Positions 21,946 to 34,510 of a stretch of 64,000 nt of DNA are shown one piece after another. This stretch comes from Mytilus californianus (lineage: Eukaryota > Mollusca > Bivalvia > Mytilida > Mytilidae). The stretch lies in contig NW_026262690.1 in the NCBI RefSeq assembly GCF_021869535.1, positions 85,977,995 through 86,041,994 of the forward strand. The letters are read 5' to 3'. Position 1 is the stretch's first letter. The number at the start of each line of letters is the position of its first letter. Both the position numbers and the translations under genes were made by a program. Under the pieces are notes generated by a model that had not been told where the DNA came from, did not search any database, and worked only from the letters and a program-made list of their open reading frames with translations.

Positions 21946-22676
21946 TTTAAAACGACAGAAGTTAATAAATATTCAGCTACTAGGTGGTATATTATACTTC
22001 ACTATGCAAAGTCTGGTGTATATCCTTGATACCTTCGAACTGCTGACAGCTGCTTCAAGAAATACTCAGTCAGGAACAAAACTTGTATTGTTATTGAAGA
22101 AGTATCGTGCCTTAATGTATACTGCGTAAAAAAATAAACAACAAATATTTCAATTTCATATAAAAAAACACAACTGTACTTCTCAAAACATAATAATACA
22201 TACATTATTTTAAAAAAGAAAACAAACAATAATATTTAAAGTTTCATGTATGTCGCTTAACTTTTTTTACTCAGTATATTTAATAGTCTACCAATTCTCT
22301 AAAAGTGTTTCTTGATGACTTTCCGAAATGTGTTACGCTACCACACCCTGTTTTTTTCAATACAGAGTAATATGAAGGAAGTTATATTTACATGTAAATT
22401 GTGTGTACATGTATGTGACTGTGTGGATGCTTTTTATTATTATCATATTCTTCGTTTTTTTAGCAATCGGTATATATAGACAGTGATTAAAGTGTACTTC
22501 CAAAATCTTTGGACATTCTAAGGCCTTGTTCAATAACACCTGATTTCCAAATTTCCAATTTTGTATTTATTTGTAAGGATCATTCTATATATTATATAAT
22601 ATGTCCTTATGGGAAGTGTCATTTAGTACCGAGCTCATATAAAATGAAATTCAAGATAAAACTGTAACAAAATAAT
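21946..22676. other. Non-coding, nothing recognised
   Basis: AT-rich sequence without gene evidence. Confidence 0.35.
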
Positions 22677-24249
22677 AAAACACGATGTGGAGGTTATAGC
22701 AATGAGACCACAATTCTACAACACAATACAATCAGATAACGCATCTAGATGTCGACGATACAATTATCTCAGTGATTTGACATCAATGCTAAATAAAAAG
22801 ACAACACTTAAATAACCATTGACGAAGTTTCTGACTTTAAATAGAAACTCAATCACGAGGTGCGTTAAAACTCAAATCATCTACGAGGGTTGGCTGTTGT
22901 TTAAAAGTAGGGTTACCTGGTTTTCTCACTTTCGGCTGCATAATCATATTCGGTTTGAATAGGGGCGTTGAATTGGATTGCTCATAAAGAGAGAGGAATT
23001 TTTTCAGTGACTGTAACAAATTTATATTAACACCCTTCGTCCCAGTCGTATCATTTTTGAGAACATATAAAAGAATCACTAAAGGACATTTTTTTGGCAT
23101 CCAAACAATTCCATATCAATCTTCAGGTGTTCTCGGTGGTCGTGTTTATAGGAATATAGCTATTTATATATTTACTATCGAGCTGTCGTTGAATTCATAT
23201 TACTCTAACATTCGACCAAGGTTATGTCCTTTTAGAAAATTATTTATAATCAAACCAACTTTCACATCCAAACAAATTATACCCTATAAATAAAACATAT
23301 CAATCACTTGACAATATTTTTAACACAATTACGATTTATTTACGTCTTCATTGTAGTATCAATTATAAAGTTTAACCTGAAAGACTACTTATCAAAGAAT
23401 TTTTGTATGATGTGGGAACCACACGTCAAACAAGAACTGGTTACCTTTCTGTTGCACCAGGTTCTATTATTGATTTTGAGTGGGGTTTGTGATATCCCTC
23501 GCTTTAGTTATCTGTTTAGTGTTTTGTCGACTGTTCTCTTCTGCTTATTTCTTTGGGTTTTTGTATCTGTCTTTCTAAACTAATGTTGTTTTTTTCTTTC
23601 TTTTCTTGCACCCTTGGCATCTTTTCACTTTTTTTATCATCATCTTTTCAAATGAAATAAAGTTTTAACTATGAGTAGTGTTTTCTCTGAAACTTAGATA
23701 CAAACACTTCACATAATTTTCTTCCAAAAATCCAATCAAAGCAATGTTGGAGAACCGAGCAATGTCCATTACTGAAGTCTTACAAAAGTGTATCTTCTTT
23801 TTGAATCAAGATAACTTATCAAGATATAATTAATGATAGGAAGAATTTAATTATTTCCAAGATCGGAATCAAACATCTGTGGACTAAAATGTATATACGG
23901 ACTGTTAATTCACACGGGTTCCATCTGTAAATTCTGCATTTGCATGATTTGAATTTTGAAGTTTTGGAATTTAATATTTTAAGTGTAAAAACATTATTAA
24001 CTTTGTTGTAGTAATGTACATAAGGTTACAACTCCTACAGGCTTAGCTGACCATAGATTGTATTAAATAAACTGAAAAGATACATTGTTTTTTTACGGTT
24101 CCAACCTATCTAAGAATGTTAAGTTTCCGTAGGTTTGTATAAAAAGAGGCATCAAGATTGAATTAGTCTTGTGTTGTTCTGTTTCAAATTTTTGCGGCGT
24201 TTTCGACTTCGGTCTTTTCTGTCTGGTTTTCATATTTCATGAGGTTACG
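22677..24249 (+). repeat. Segment B, left part
   Basis: Homologous to 58801-60010 of segment D. Shared phrases include CAATGAGACMRCA, ACCATTGACGAAGTTTC, TTAGTGTTTTGTCGACTGT, CTTACAAAAGTGTATCTTCT and CGACTTCGGTCTTT. Relative to D, B has about 350 extra bases (about 23050-23405). Short minus-strand frames in both (22849-23100; 58898-59104) share a TLVDD motif, but I would not call a gene. Confidence 0.7.
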
Positions 24250-24778
24250 GAGTATATATAACCCAGTTGAAACGATATTCCAGGGCTTGTATTTTCCTAT
24301 CATAATTTCCTTGAGAGAGTGTTGATGCTCACAAGGAAAGTATAAAACCAAGAGGTCCAAGTGGTGAAGTTGAAATCATCCCTTTGTTAGTTTTATGCAC
24401 GCCATCACGAGTTGGTTGACCGTTATGGAATATCCGTTTCACCAATGATCGCGGATATGTTCCAAATGTCGTAACTACAATCCAGTCCTCTTTTCCCCGA
24501 ATGTGATCTACCGAATTAGACTTATTACCGGGATTATAATAACATGAGCAACACGACGGGTGACACATGTGGAGCAAGATCTGCTTACCAGTCCGGAGAA
24601 CCTGAGATCACCCCAGTTTTTGGTGGGGTTCGTGTTGCTCAGTCAATAGTTTTCTATGTTGTGTTTTGTGTACTGTTGTTTGTCTGTTTGTCTTTCTCTT
24701 TTTTAGCCATGGCGTTTTCAGTCAGTATATTTTCGACTCATGAGTTTGAATGTCCCTTTCGTATCTTTTGCCTTTCTT
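24250..24778 (+). mobile_element. Penelope-like element 3' end (copy P4) with 5-bp target duplication
   Basis: Contains the end of the RT frame from the GVYI region and the full 3' tail. It is flanked by TTACG (24245-24249 and 24779-24783). The uninterrupted site in segment D reads GGTTATGACTGAAT (about 60017-60030). The outer stem is perfect over 12 bp: TGAGCAACACGA (24545-24556) with TCGTGTTGCTCA (24630-24641). Confidence 0.85.
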
Positions 24779-24954
24779 TTACGACTGAATAGTAAATTAT
24801 CACCCTTTCACATAATGAAATATGCAAAAGGAAGAGAGGACTGCACGAGGGTATACAAAATCATAAATTCGACAAAATACAGACAACACGACAAAAAAAG
24901 AAATAACGAATCAAACAAACAATAATAAAAAAACACTATACAGAAAAGTAATAA

Positions 24955-25650
24955 ACTGTTAACACAGAGATATGTCTCGCCTTTTTGTTATTTTGATAGA
25001 AAAATGCAAATGTTGATATAAAAATAGAAATACTTTAACATGTACGTTATGCAAAATATTCAAGTCAATGAACCATGACTGAATATACAGGGCAAAACAA
25101 TCTCCATGGAAATGAGATGGGTAATATTCTAATATAACTGCATACTAAATATTATTGACATACCACTAGTGGTTCCACATAAACTGACCTCATCAAAAAC
25201 TAGTACATGTTAACTAAGAAAACGTTTCAAAGTCAATGGAACATGATTGAGGGGGCAGGACCAGAAAATAGACATGGAAATGAGAAGTGTCAATGCTAAT
25301 ACAACTGCATACCAAATATCATTGACATACCACTAGTGTTTTTCCATGAACCGATCTATTCACAAATTTATACATGTTCACTGAGCAAACGTTTCAAAGT
25401 CAATGGACCATGACTAGGAGGATGGGTCACAATAATCGGCATGGAAATGAGATGTGCCAATACTTACACAACTGTATATTAAATACCATTGACATACCAC
25501 TAGTGGTTCCCCATAAAACTGACCTAATAATAAACTGGTATATTGTTGACGACGCCGACGCCACTGCCGTAAACGGCATAACTTTGGCTCACGTGTTAAC
25601 TCCGTAAGGACTAGACAAAAACTAACCAAATCTGACACAACCAAAAATCA
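24955..25650 (+). mobile_element. Pearl-like non-autonomous element with three core repeats
   Basis: After a short left part (ATGTCTCGCCTTTTTG at 24970) come three tandem copies of a roughly 163-bp unit. They begin near 25058, 25224 and 25386 at CAAGTCAATGRAMCATGA and share ATGGAAATGAGA and TTGACATACCACTAGTG. The right part has GACGCCGACGCC and a small perfect hairpin (TGCCG-TAAA-CGGCA, 25565-25578). Segment D lacks the whole stretch: ACTATTAACTGAG passes almost directly to AATAATAAAGGC near 60230. The build (arms around about 160-bp tandem cores) is that of bivalve Pearl elements, thought to be Helitron-related. Family identity is inference. Confidence 0.6.
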
Positions 25651-25920
25651 AGATGAACTCAAAATATAAAGGCATAAACAGATTGCAAGCATTTAAATTT
25701 TCAAACATTTATTTTTTATTTCTCTTTTGTTCAGAAATAATGTTGACTGCATATTGAATGGTGATTAGTGCATATAAATGTCAAAGATGAGGGTTAATTT
25801 GTAATTGTAGCGATGTATTTTACAAATTATGTGTTCAGTGTGTCAAAAGTCTAAATTTATAGATATTTATGTGACAACGAACAATTATATACCGTGGCCT
25901 TGATTACAAATATAGGTTAT

Positions 25921-27069
25921 AACGGAAGCTTAGTACCAAAATTTACGATAAAAGAGATGATTTTTCATTTCCTACTGTGGATTATCCATTTTAGAGTGTG
26001 ACGTTCCCTTGTCACCATCTAATGGTGTTTATATATCGCAACTTGTTCGATTCGCTCGTGTATGTAACAACGTATTTGATTTTAACGAAAGAAATCTCTG
26101 TATTACTTAAAACATTATTACACCAGGGTTTTCGATATCACAAACTAGTCAAAACATTTGTTAAATTTTATCATCGGTACAAGGACATCGTTCGTAAATA
26201 TAAATCAACATGCAGACATCTTATACGTTCAGGTATTTCACATCCAATCGTGTATGGTAATATTCTATACAAAGTACAAACATGTCGTCATTCACCTCAA
26301 AAGCTAACCAAATCTTCAAACAGACTTATTCAGAAGGGATATACTTACGATACTGTTGTCAGGTAATTAAAGATGACATATATATTTTGGAACTAATATT
26401 GATTCACTCATAAGGTCATTGCATCGGAAATAAACACATTTATTCCAAAACCAGTTGTTGGCATGATACGGTTTATGTTCTTCTCATATATTTTATGATG
26501 GTATGATACTAAACCCCTAACGGGAGGGATTGTGCTTGATTTTCATATGATGAAGACATAATCTTTCAATCAGTTTAATTGAGGTCTGGAGTTGGTATGT
26601 CAGTAACTGCTATTAGTCCTTTGTTAATGTATGTATCATTGTCATTTTGCTTAGTTTCTTTTGTTACCTATTATGACATCGGACTCGGACTTCTTTTAAA
26701 CTGAGTTTTACTGTGTGTATTGCTGTGTGTTTGTTTATTCTAAATTGGCTAGAGGTATAGGGTAGGGTTGAGATCTCACAAAACATGTTTAGCCCCGCCG
26801 CATTTGTGGGCCTGTCCCAAGTCAGGAGCCTCTGGTCTTTGTTAGTCTTGTGTGTTTTTTAAATTTTAGTTCATTTATATGTTCCGGAGTTTAGTGTAAC
26901 GTTCATTTTCGCTGAACTAGTACATATTTTTGTTTAGGGGCCGGCTGAAGCCCGCCTCCACGTGCGGGATTTTCTCGCTGTGTTGAAAACCCATTGGTGG
27001 CCTTGGGCTGTTTTCTGCTCTTTAATCGGGTTGTTGTCTCATTGACACATTCCCATTTCCATTCTCAAT
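25921..27069 (+). mobile_element. Second RT family: 5'-truncated element inserted in segment B
   Basis: Starts in an RT C-terminal region (TKIYDKRDDFSF-like, around 25935) related to but distinct from the element at 7361. The frame 25998-26366 contains LLHQGFRYHKLVKTFVKFYH and RSGISHPIVYGNILY. A 3' tail follows, with GCCCGCCTCCACGTGCGGG and GTTGTCTCATTGACAC. Copies A, C and D are empty here: for example D reads TTGGTTATTAATATCCACGG (60481-60500), while B has GGTTAT before and TTTTATCAATACCCACGG after the insert. The target duplication is about 4 bp (TTAT). Confidence 0.7.
25998..26366 (+). pseudogene. RT C-terminal fragment of the inserted element
   Basis: A 122-codon frame corresponding to the region after the catalytic core of a Penelope-like RT. 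The first 30 codons are out of register with the family sequence (GVYISQL-like text is in another frame around 26030), then LLHQGFRY... follows the family. It contains no catalytic residues and is not a gene product. Confidence 0.6.
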
Positions 27070-28929
27070 TTTATCAATACCCACGGTAGATAACTGTGTA
27101 CAATTGTGACAGTGTTATATGTATTGTGTTTGAAGATAAAACGGCGAATATTTATAAGGTATAAACACGTTTAAATTTATTTCTTTAATAGAATTCTGTG
27201 CTAAAAATGCCGGCGATACAAGTGCTAAATAAGAATTTGCAAATGAATTTTACAATACATTTTAGACATACAACAACATAAAACATAAACCGTCAGCATT
27301 TCACTTCCTGTAGGAATTATACCGTAATTAATTATATTTTAAAGTATTATGTAAAGGGGAAACAAACTCTAAGTATAAATTGTTAATAACAAAACTTTTC
27401 AACCAACTAAGAAATTAAATGGCTATATATTTCGTCAAATGTTACGCATTTTACAAGAAAGCCAATTAAGATCAAAGAATAGTAGTTTTTCTTCTTTGTT
27501 TTGAGTCCACTCGCTCATATATATATCTGATTTTTTAAAGGTGTAAATCAATACAAATTGTATTTCAGAAAATCTTTTGAAAATCAAGAAACAAGGGATT
27601 TATAGAGAAATTTGCTTGTGATCTTCATCATTTAAAACGTTCAATACTTCAATGATCTGTAGAATGATTTTGACGTAAAATATTATATATCATAATATGA
27701 TATTCATTTCATTAGGTTTTATTTTTTAAATCAACTGGCCATACGGTCAAGTGAGCTATTGGCATCATTTTGAGTCCCTCGTTTTAAACATTTTCAAAGA
27801 TCTTCTCCTTTGAAATTATGTTATCAATTTCAACTTAAGTTGGGGTTAATGTTCCTCATAGTATGCAGTAAAAAGTTTGCATGTATTTATTCGGTCAGTC
27901 AATAAACAACCATGGCTAAGAATAGAACATTGTGGTAAAATGCATTTATTGTGTAATAGAAAACCATAAAAGATAGAAAAAGCCTGTCAGATCAAAACTG
28001 ATCAGAATTTAGGAATTTATAGCTTATTTTTTACTTATTTTTGTACCCGTCACATTCTTTTTCAAAGATCTCCTCTGAAACAAGCAATTTCAACAAATAT
28101 TTGGGTTAATGTTCATTAGGGTGTCTTATATTAAGTTTGTGGATTTTTTTAGTCAGTCAACAAACATGGTTGACATAGCTGAAACTAAACCATAAGAATC
28201 AAATGCATTAATTGATTTAAATCTTGAAGAAAAACATAATAAATAGATAAAATCAGTTAAGCTCCCCATGCCAAGGTCTACCTACCTCCAATAAATATTC
28301 TTGTTGCCTTGTATCAATTTATTTTGGCAAAAATGTCGGATGAGCTTTACGGGAACATGAAAACTTCTTGTTTCATGATTTTTTTCTCGCATAATAGCCA
28401 ACTGAAAAAGACAATAAATGAAATAATATTTCACTCATTGTCAAACGACTTATATGATGCTCATATCCTTTTTTCTTTGGTTATATGCAAATTTTTCTCA
28501 TCGGTTATCGAATTCAGCTACCTTGAATTGCTTTGTAGTAACTACAGTATGTACATGTGTACTTGATGTACTTGTCACTATCTTAGGAAATAAGGGTAAG
28601 TAGGTCATCGTTATTTTTCAATCAAAGCAATTATGTTGTTCAAAAGGTCCCTTATAATGTTAATAGTATATAAAATTTTATATATTAAGGACACCATCAT
28701 CCATGATGAAATGTCTGTCACACGGATGTCCATGATCATGGTCTGCCTGACGTAGCTAAATTTCATTCAAAGAATGCAACTTAAAAACCATGAAAACTGA
28801 CAAAAACAAATAATAACTAACAAAACTTTGCATGAAAATAAAAACAAATTTTCAAAACGATGACTACTTAAAAATGGGAGTGAACTCGTGTTCTTTAAAC
28901 TAATTACATATGACGAAAATGCATGGAAC
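27070..28929 (+). repeat. Segment B, flank upstream of the TRIM-like pseudogene
   Basis: Aligns with 60490-62570 (D) and 41930-43530 (C). Shared phrases include CCACGGTAGATAACTGTG, AGAAAATCTTTTGAAAATC, GTGAGCTATTGGCATC, CTACCTACCTCCAATAAAT, CACTATCTTAGGAAATAAGG and AGGACACCATCATYCAT. Part of it (from 27732) derives from the GGCCCAAAGGGCC repeat family. No genes. Confidence 0.7.
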
Positions 28930-28955
28930 AACCTATATGTTAATTAATTTTTCAG
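28930..28955 (+). promoter_or_regulatory. 3' splice acceptor before TRIM-like pseudogene B
   Basis: TTAATTAATTTTTCAG ends at 28955, six bases before the ATG, as in copies A and C. Confidence 0.5.
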
Positions 28956-28961
28956 AAAAAA

Positions 28962-30930
28962 ATGGCATCAGAAATGGTGATGTGTGATTCATGTTCCAGA
29001 CTTAATAAATCATCTGAGGGATGGAAACATTGTACAGATTATGAAGATACTTTGTGTACCGATTGTATCGCAATACACAGTACTGTCAAACTTCTTGCTT
29101 CTCACCACTTGGGAGATGTGTCTGTAACAACTAGGAAAACGTTCAGCATCAAGAAAGACTGCAACGATCATGTGTTTCGAGTTTTATATTTCCGATCATG
29201 ATTGCTTGTTGATATGTCGGACATGTATAGCAAACACGCATCTCACTTGTGGTAAAATTCAACCAATAGATAATCCTGCGAAAGGATGCAGATCTTCTGC
29301 GATGTTAGAAAATATAACAAAAGAAGTTACTGAGTTACTCAACATGACAAAAGGGGTTGGTAGTTGCTAGACAGGGAAATAAAACACGAGTAGGGAAAGT
29401 AAAAGCAAAATTATTAAAAGAGATAACAAAGTTCCGACAAGACATACATTGTCACCTAGATCAACTGGAGAAGAAACGTAATTCTGAAGTAAACACCATA
29501 GACAAACCAATTTGTGAAAAGTCTTGCAGTGATCTCTGTGAGGCGGACAAAAGGAAAAATAACATTAAAGATACGTGGCAACAAGTTGATTTTTACAGTA
29601 AGCACGGTTTAGAAAGTCAGTTATTCATACATCTGAACACGGTAAAGTCGGATATCTCAAGACAGACTCGAAGTCTTCAAGTCCTTATAAAAGGTTTTAA
29701 AGTAAACGATATCGGTTTCGAGCCATCCGATTTGACTTCTGTAATAAAATCTTTCGGATGCGTAAAAATATACTCTACTTTATGTACAGTGGGATATCAA
29801 CACCAAAAACACATGCAAGAAAAAATACAAGAAAGTCGTCAACAAGTTCCATCAAAGTTTGATTTCGAGAAAAAAGTTGAAATTTACCCAGAAAGAATAA
29901 CGTGTATGGTCGTAACAAATGACAATAAGTTACTCCTCTGCTATGATGGTATCGATGAAAATAACGTTTCCCTATGGACAGAAGCAGGTCAACACTTAAA
30001 CTCATGTACTGCTGCTGGTCGGTTTTAAAGTAAACGATATCGGTTTCGAGCCATCCGATTTGACTTCTGTAATAAAATCTTTCGGATGCGTAAAAATATA
30101 CTCTACTTTATGTACAGTGGGATATCAACACCAAAAACACATGCAAGAAAAAATACAAGAAAGTCGTCAACAAGTTCCATCAAAGTTTGCTTTCGAGAAA
30201 AAAGTTGAAATTTACCCAGAAAGAATAACGTGTATGGTCGTAACAAATGACAATAAGTTACTCCTCTGCTATGATGGTATCGATGAAAATAACGTTTCAC
30301 TATGGACAGAAGCAGGTCAACACTTAAACTCATGTACTGCTGCTGGTCGGCCGTTTAGGATAGCTTTCGTACCAGGAACAGATGACGCAGTGGTGACGTT
30401 GCGGAACCTACACACCATTTAGTTTATAAATATTACAAATGTAACGCCAGGTAGACGACTTGACACAGATTTTCCATGCTCGCATGGTGTTGCAGATATA
30501 AGAGACAGTGTTTATGTCGGTTCAAATGATAGACAAATTTAAATCATTAACCTTATAAGCTGAGAGTAGTTTAGGAAGCTGAAAGTTTGACATCGAGTTA
30601 TAATGTCAATCATTCCTCCAGATGACAATAACGAAGATCGATTATATTGCTGTGAATATGGTGGAAGAAATCTTGTCAGTTTTATAAAGTTAGATGTTTT
30701 CTCTTGCTCTGTAATAGGACCAGTGACTCTAGCACTGGATACTACGGGGAGTTCTTATGTAACAGGCTGTGGTTCTAATGATTTACATCGGATATCACCA
30801 GACGGTAATCCTGAAAAAAACCGACGGGTTAAATTAACCCTTAGTTATTTCCTTCAACAAGACCTACAGCAAAATGTACATTTCAAATGCAGCTGCTGCT
30901 AGAAATGTTATGATATTCAGTTGTAAATGA
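28962..30930 (+). pseudogene. TRIM-like pseudogene B with internal 328-bp tandem duplication
   Basis: Paralogue of genes A and C, broken in several ways. In B-box 1 the residue equal to C27 is Y (CTDYEDTLCTDC). In B-box 2 an 8-base deletion near 29171 (GATCATGTGTTTCGAG against GATCATGAAGG...) shifts the frame. Another shift lies near 29355. The coiled-coil and early propeller part is then open from 29357. Bases 29693-30020 are repeated almost exactly at 30021-30348 (two mismatches seen). As 328 is not a multiple of three, this breaks the frame again (stop at 30026-30028). Further stops follow (for example TAG at 30420) and the propeller is shortened. The last codons (TTCAGTTGTAAATGA) match the ends of A and C. 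It cannot make a full protein. Confidence 0.85.
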
Positions 30931-31200
30931 ACATTCATGTACAAACATATCGGACAATCTTATGATTTTCTAATTCACTTGAACAAGTAATTTTCTTATT
31001 AATTGCAAAATGACAATAACGCTTGTCAACGAAATCTGATATATGTTTCTGATTTGTAAAATTTCAATTATGGAAATTGTAGTGTTGTAATAATGCGTGT
31101 TTATATTAACACGTTTAAGGTTGCACTTTGTAAATACAGCTGTTTCACAAACCACGCCTCTTTTGGGGAGATATATAATATTCATAGATATTTTGTTTTG
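30931..31200 (+). repeat. Segment B, 3' flank
   Basis: Aligns with the 3' flank of gene A (16283-16440), including ACAATAACGC and ATATGTTTCT. Homology fades after about 31100. Confidence 0.55.
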
Positions 31201-33084
31201 TTAACCTACTGGTTCCAAGATATGATCTCTATGTTTCTTCTTGTAAAGACATTACTTGGGTATGTTAGCAGTATAAATAAACATGAATAGCGGCAAAATT
31301 GAATTCTGAGGAAGACTCGAAATGAAGGGAAGGGTAGTACAGAATTTTAGTACAAGTTTAATCTCTTTGTAATTCGGGGCATATATATATGTTGAAAATA
31401 TGCCGCACAGCCCTATATTTTGACCTTTAAAAAAATAGTAGTGCATATGAGCTTTCCATTCCAGGATATATTTTTTTACGAAACTTTATAGTAAAAGTGG
31501 TGCAGTTTCAGCCGTAAAAGGATTTCCTATGGAAAATGTATTGTCTATATTTTCAGAACCTAAAATGATTTTTTAAAATCAAATCGTCATATTTATAAAA
31601 TTGTCCTCGGGATGAATTTGCGTGGTTTTTTTGTTTTTTGTTTTTGTTTTTTATTAAATTTCAACAGCAGCTAGTTTATCCTATTATAATTAAGATTGTG
31701 TTCAAACAGTATTCATTCAAAACAAAGGATATGGAGTATCCATCCGTGACACTTAATCAGTACACACACAGAAAAATTCACACAAAAAGCGACGAAACAG
31801 TGCTTTCATTGCTGTTGTTCATCTCAAAGTCACAACACGGAGCAAACAACTCTGACATCATTCAGCCCCATCACCGGTTTGAGCTGAATCCTTTACAAAA
31901 GTAGTACAATTTCAAACATAATAATCCCTACCCATAAGTGTAAATATGAAACTATGTAGAATATATTTTTGGTAATTTAGGAATCAGATGAAGCACATTT
32001 TGACTGGAACAATACACTATTTGTCCAAATTAAGTCAAACAAATGCTTGCAAAAGCTTACATATGGGCGTCAGATAAATGGTAGCACGTTTGTCATGATG
32101 CATTTTATTTCGATACAGTCAAACATGTATTAATATGATTAAGCAGTCACTTAGGAAGTATCAAAAGTGACCGCTCAACAGAGGTGACCTTTCAAATTAT
32201 TGACAGTTATTTTTAGATTCAACGAATCGACACTCCGCCCTTGATTTGGACATACATTGTACTCAGTGGCAGATCAGAAATTTTCATTCTTTTTATTTAG
32301 TTCAATAGTCATTTGCAAGCACCTTTTGGTTGAAATATTGCTGACCTCGTGAACGATTATAGCACGGATTATTTGCATATAAGTTCGACAGAAAAGAAAA
32401 TGATGATGTAAGTTATATGATATAATTGTTTAGAAGATAATTATACATACCTTTCATATTGTTTAAGACACACACATTTTTCACAATACATAACGTTAGT
32501 AAATCTTTACTAGGCATTAATTTCTTTTGAGTAGTCTAAATCATGCTACTTTAAATGCACCAGGGATCATTTCCAAAATCTTAATGCATCGATCGTAGAA
32601 AAAGTTTTCAAGGTATTTAATCGTTTTTATTTTTATATTTGAAAAATAAAAGTTGAATTATAATTTCGAATGCACTAGAACATGGAGATGTTAGCAAATG
32701 ATCATGTTCTAAACAATACTACAATACTATTATGAAAAATCATTGGTTGGTGTGTCTCATTAGTATTTAGATATATAGAAATAATATATAAATGTTCACT
32801 GTCGTCTTGACATGTTTAGTTTTCCTCGTATTGTTTTGTATGCTGCTGTTTGTCTTTTCGTTGATTTTTTTTATTTCGTCATGGTATATTTTTACATCAT
32901 TTCCTTTCAGAAGGATTCAAGGCATCACACAGCAACCAAGAAAATTTAATGTTTGAAACGAAATACATACTCAAGTACCTTAACTGTAATGACAATGATT
33001 TGAATGTTTTTTAAACGAGATGATGTGCACAATACTTACATTATGATAAGATAATACAGCACAGAAGCATAAATATGTATTGAA
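31201..33084. other. Non-coding, nothing firm
   Basis: No gene. 32790-32890 has a faint resemblance to Penelope-like 3' tails (TGTTTGTCTTTTCGT). An 88-codon frame at 31638 has no known motif. Confidence 0.35.
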
Positions 33085-33300
33085 AAAAGTTGTGTGATGT
33101 GATAATGAGACAACTTTATAAACAATACTAAACACGGACAGTAATAGAACAACACCCTGACATAATTCGTCGGAAAAGACTTGACTCATCAAATCGATAC
33201 TAGGCACAAAAACAAATAAATGACAAAAGGACAAAAAACACAAAGTATCGATCTAAGAGTATTTGATGTAACTGAAAGCTAATTAAAAGCCCAATTTCAA
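33085..33300 (-). repeat. Dispersed repeat 'GATGTGGTATGAGTGCCAATG', short copy
   Basis: TGTGATGTGATAATGAGACAAC at the left, and ATCGATCTAAGAGTATTTGA with AACTGAAAGCTAATTAAAAG at the right, correspond to both ends of the longer copies with the middle deleted. Confidence 0.55.
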
Positions 33301-34330
33301 CTGTATAAAAAAAGCTTTTTCAGCCTAAAATATACATCAGTGCGGATTCTGATAAAGACGACACAAATAGTCCGAGGAAAGAAATAAAAAAAAACAACAA
33401 GTTTTGGAATACACCAATAGAATACACATAAATAACTTGCATTTAAGTATCTAATTGCTAATTTCAGTAAAAATAAGTACGAACTTTAGAAACTTGACGT
33501 TTATTGATAGAAAATTTGTGATTTTGTAAAGAAACATTTGAGCTACAATTTGTAGAACAATTGCGTATTTGAAAAAAAGAACAATTCCACTTTTTACAGG
33601 ACATTTGCTCTTTATCAACATGACATACGAGTTTTGATGTAGGCAGACTTTGTCCAAGAATACTGTAAAAGAAATAATTGCAGGAAATAATTGAATAGCA
33701 TGCATTGCTTTTTATTGTAAAAATGACATGATACTTATATTTTACGCACCAAGGGAGATGCTGTTTGCTTGCTTGCTTTTGAAGGTGGAATCCCATCAGG
33801 TGAAAGAGTTGATTCATTTGGGGTAGCTAAGGATGAGCAGCTTAGGCATCTGGTACCCCAATTTCTTTTCAAATATTTTCAATAAAAAATATACTTTCCG
33901 TATCATATATTTAAAAAAAAAATACAACTATAGCTAATTTAATCACGCTTTTTTATGGAAAGAGATACACATTTGACCATTATCTGATGCATTTACTTTT
34001 TTCCTAATTTCCCGACCTTATCTTACATCACCCCATATAACTCAGATACAAATGAATTCGACGTTGACGCGTCCGAATCGAGCATACTGAGTTTAGACAG
34101 TGGAGAATTTACACTTTTAAAGAAAGTCCAATATTTATTCTTCGGATATTTTGCTCCAATATATTCTTTGTCGCACTACTCATTACTCACTGCAAGGTTT
34201 TCAAATATGCGATATTTTTATAGGCAAACATTAAAAAACGCACAACCATTCCACTGATTAAAGCATGCTTGCTATTTTTAATTAATCAATATTTTAAAAA
34301 ATTGAAAACAACACGTTTAATAATTTCATG
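33301..34330. other. Non-coding, nothing recognised
   Basis: Overlapping minus-strand frames at 33451-33817 have no recognisable motif and low-complexity codons. Confidence 0.35.
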
Positions 34331-34510
34331 CGTCCGAAGCGTTTTTCTGGATTTACCTTCATCAGGAACGCTCAAAGCCAAACATTTGAAATCCGAGGGA
34401 TGTATAAGTACCGAAACGGTTGAAGAGCTATATGACAAAAATACCTAATTTGAAAACAAATAGCCAAATCCATCTAAGGTCCTGAGGGAGTTGAAACCTT
34501 AGTTTCTTTA
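34331..34510 (+). repeat. Dispersed repeat 'CGTCCGAAGCG...AACGCTCAAAGCC'
   Basis: Shares CAGGAACGCTCAAAGCCAAA and ATAGCCAAATCCA with 45560-45700 (plus). It matches 52370-52560 in reverse and is a diverged relative of 53440-53600. Non-coding. Confidence 0.6.

Noticed and set aside
25374..25644. Two opposed 76-77 codon frames
   Set aside because: Both are read from the Pearl-like core repeat and its 3' end.
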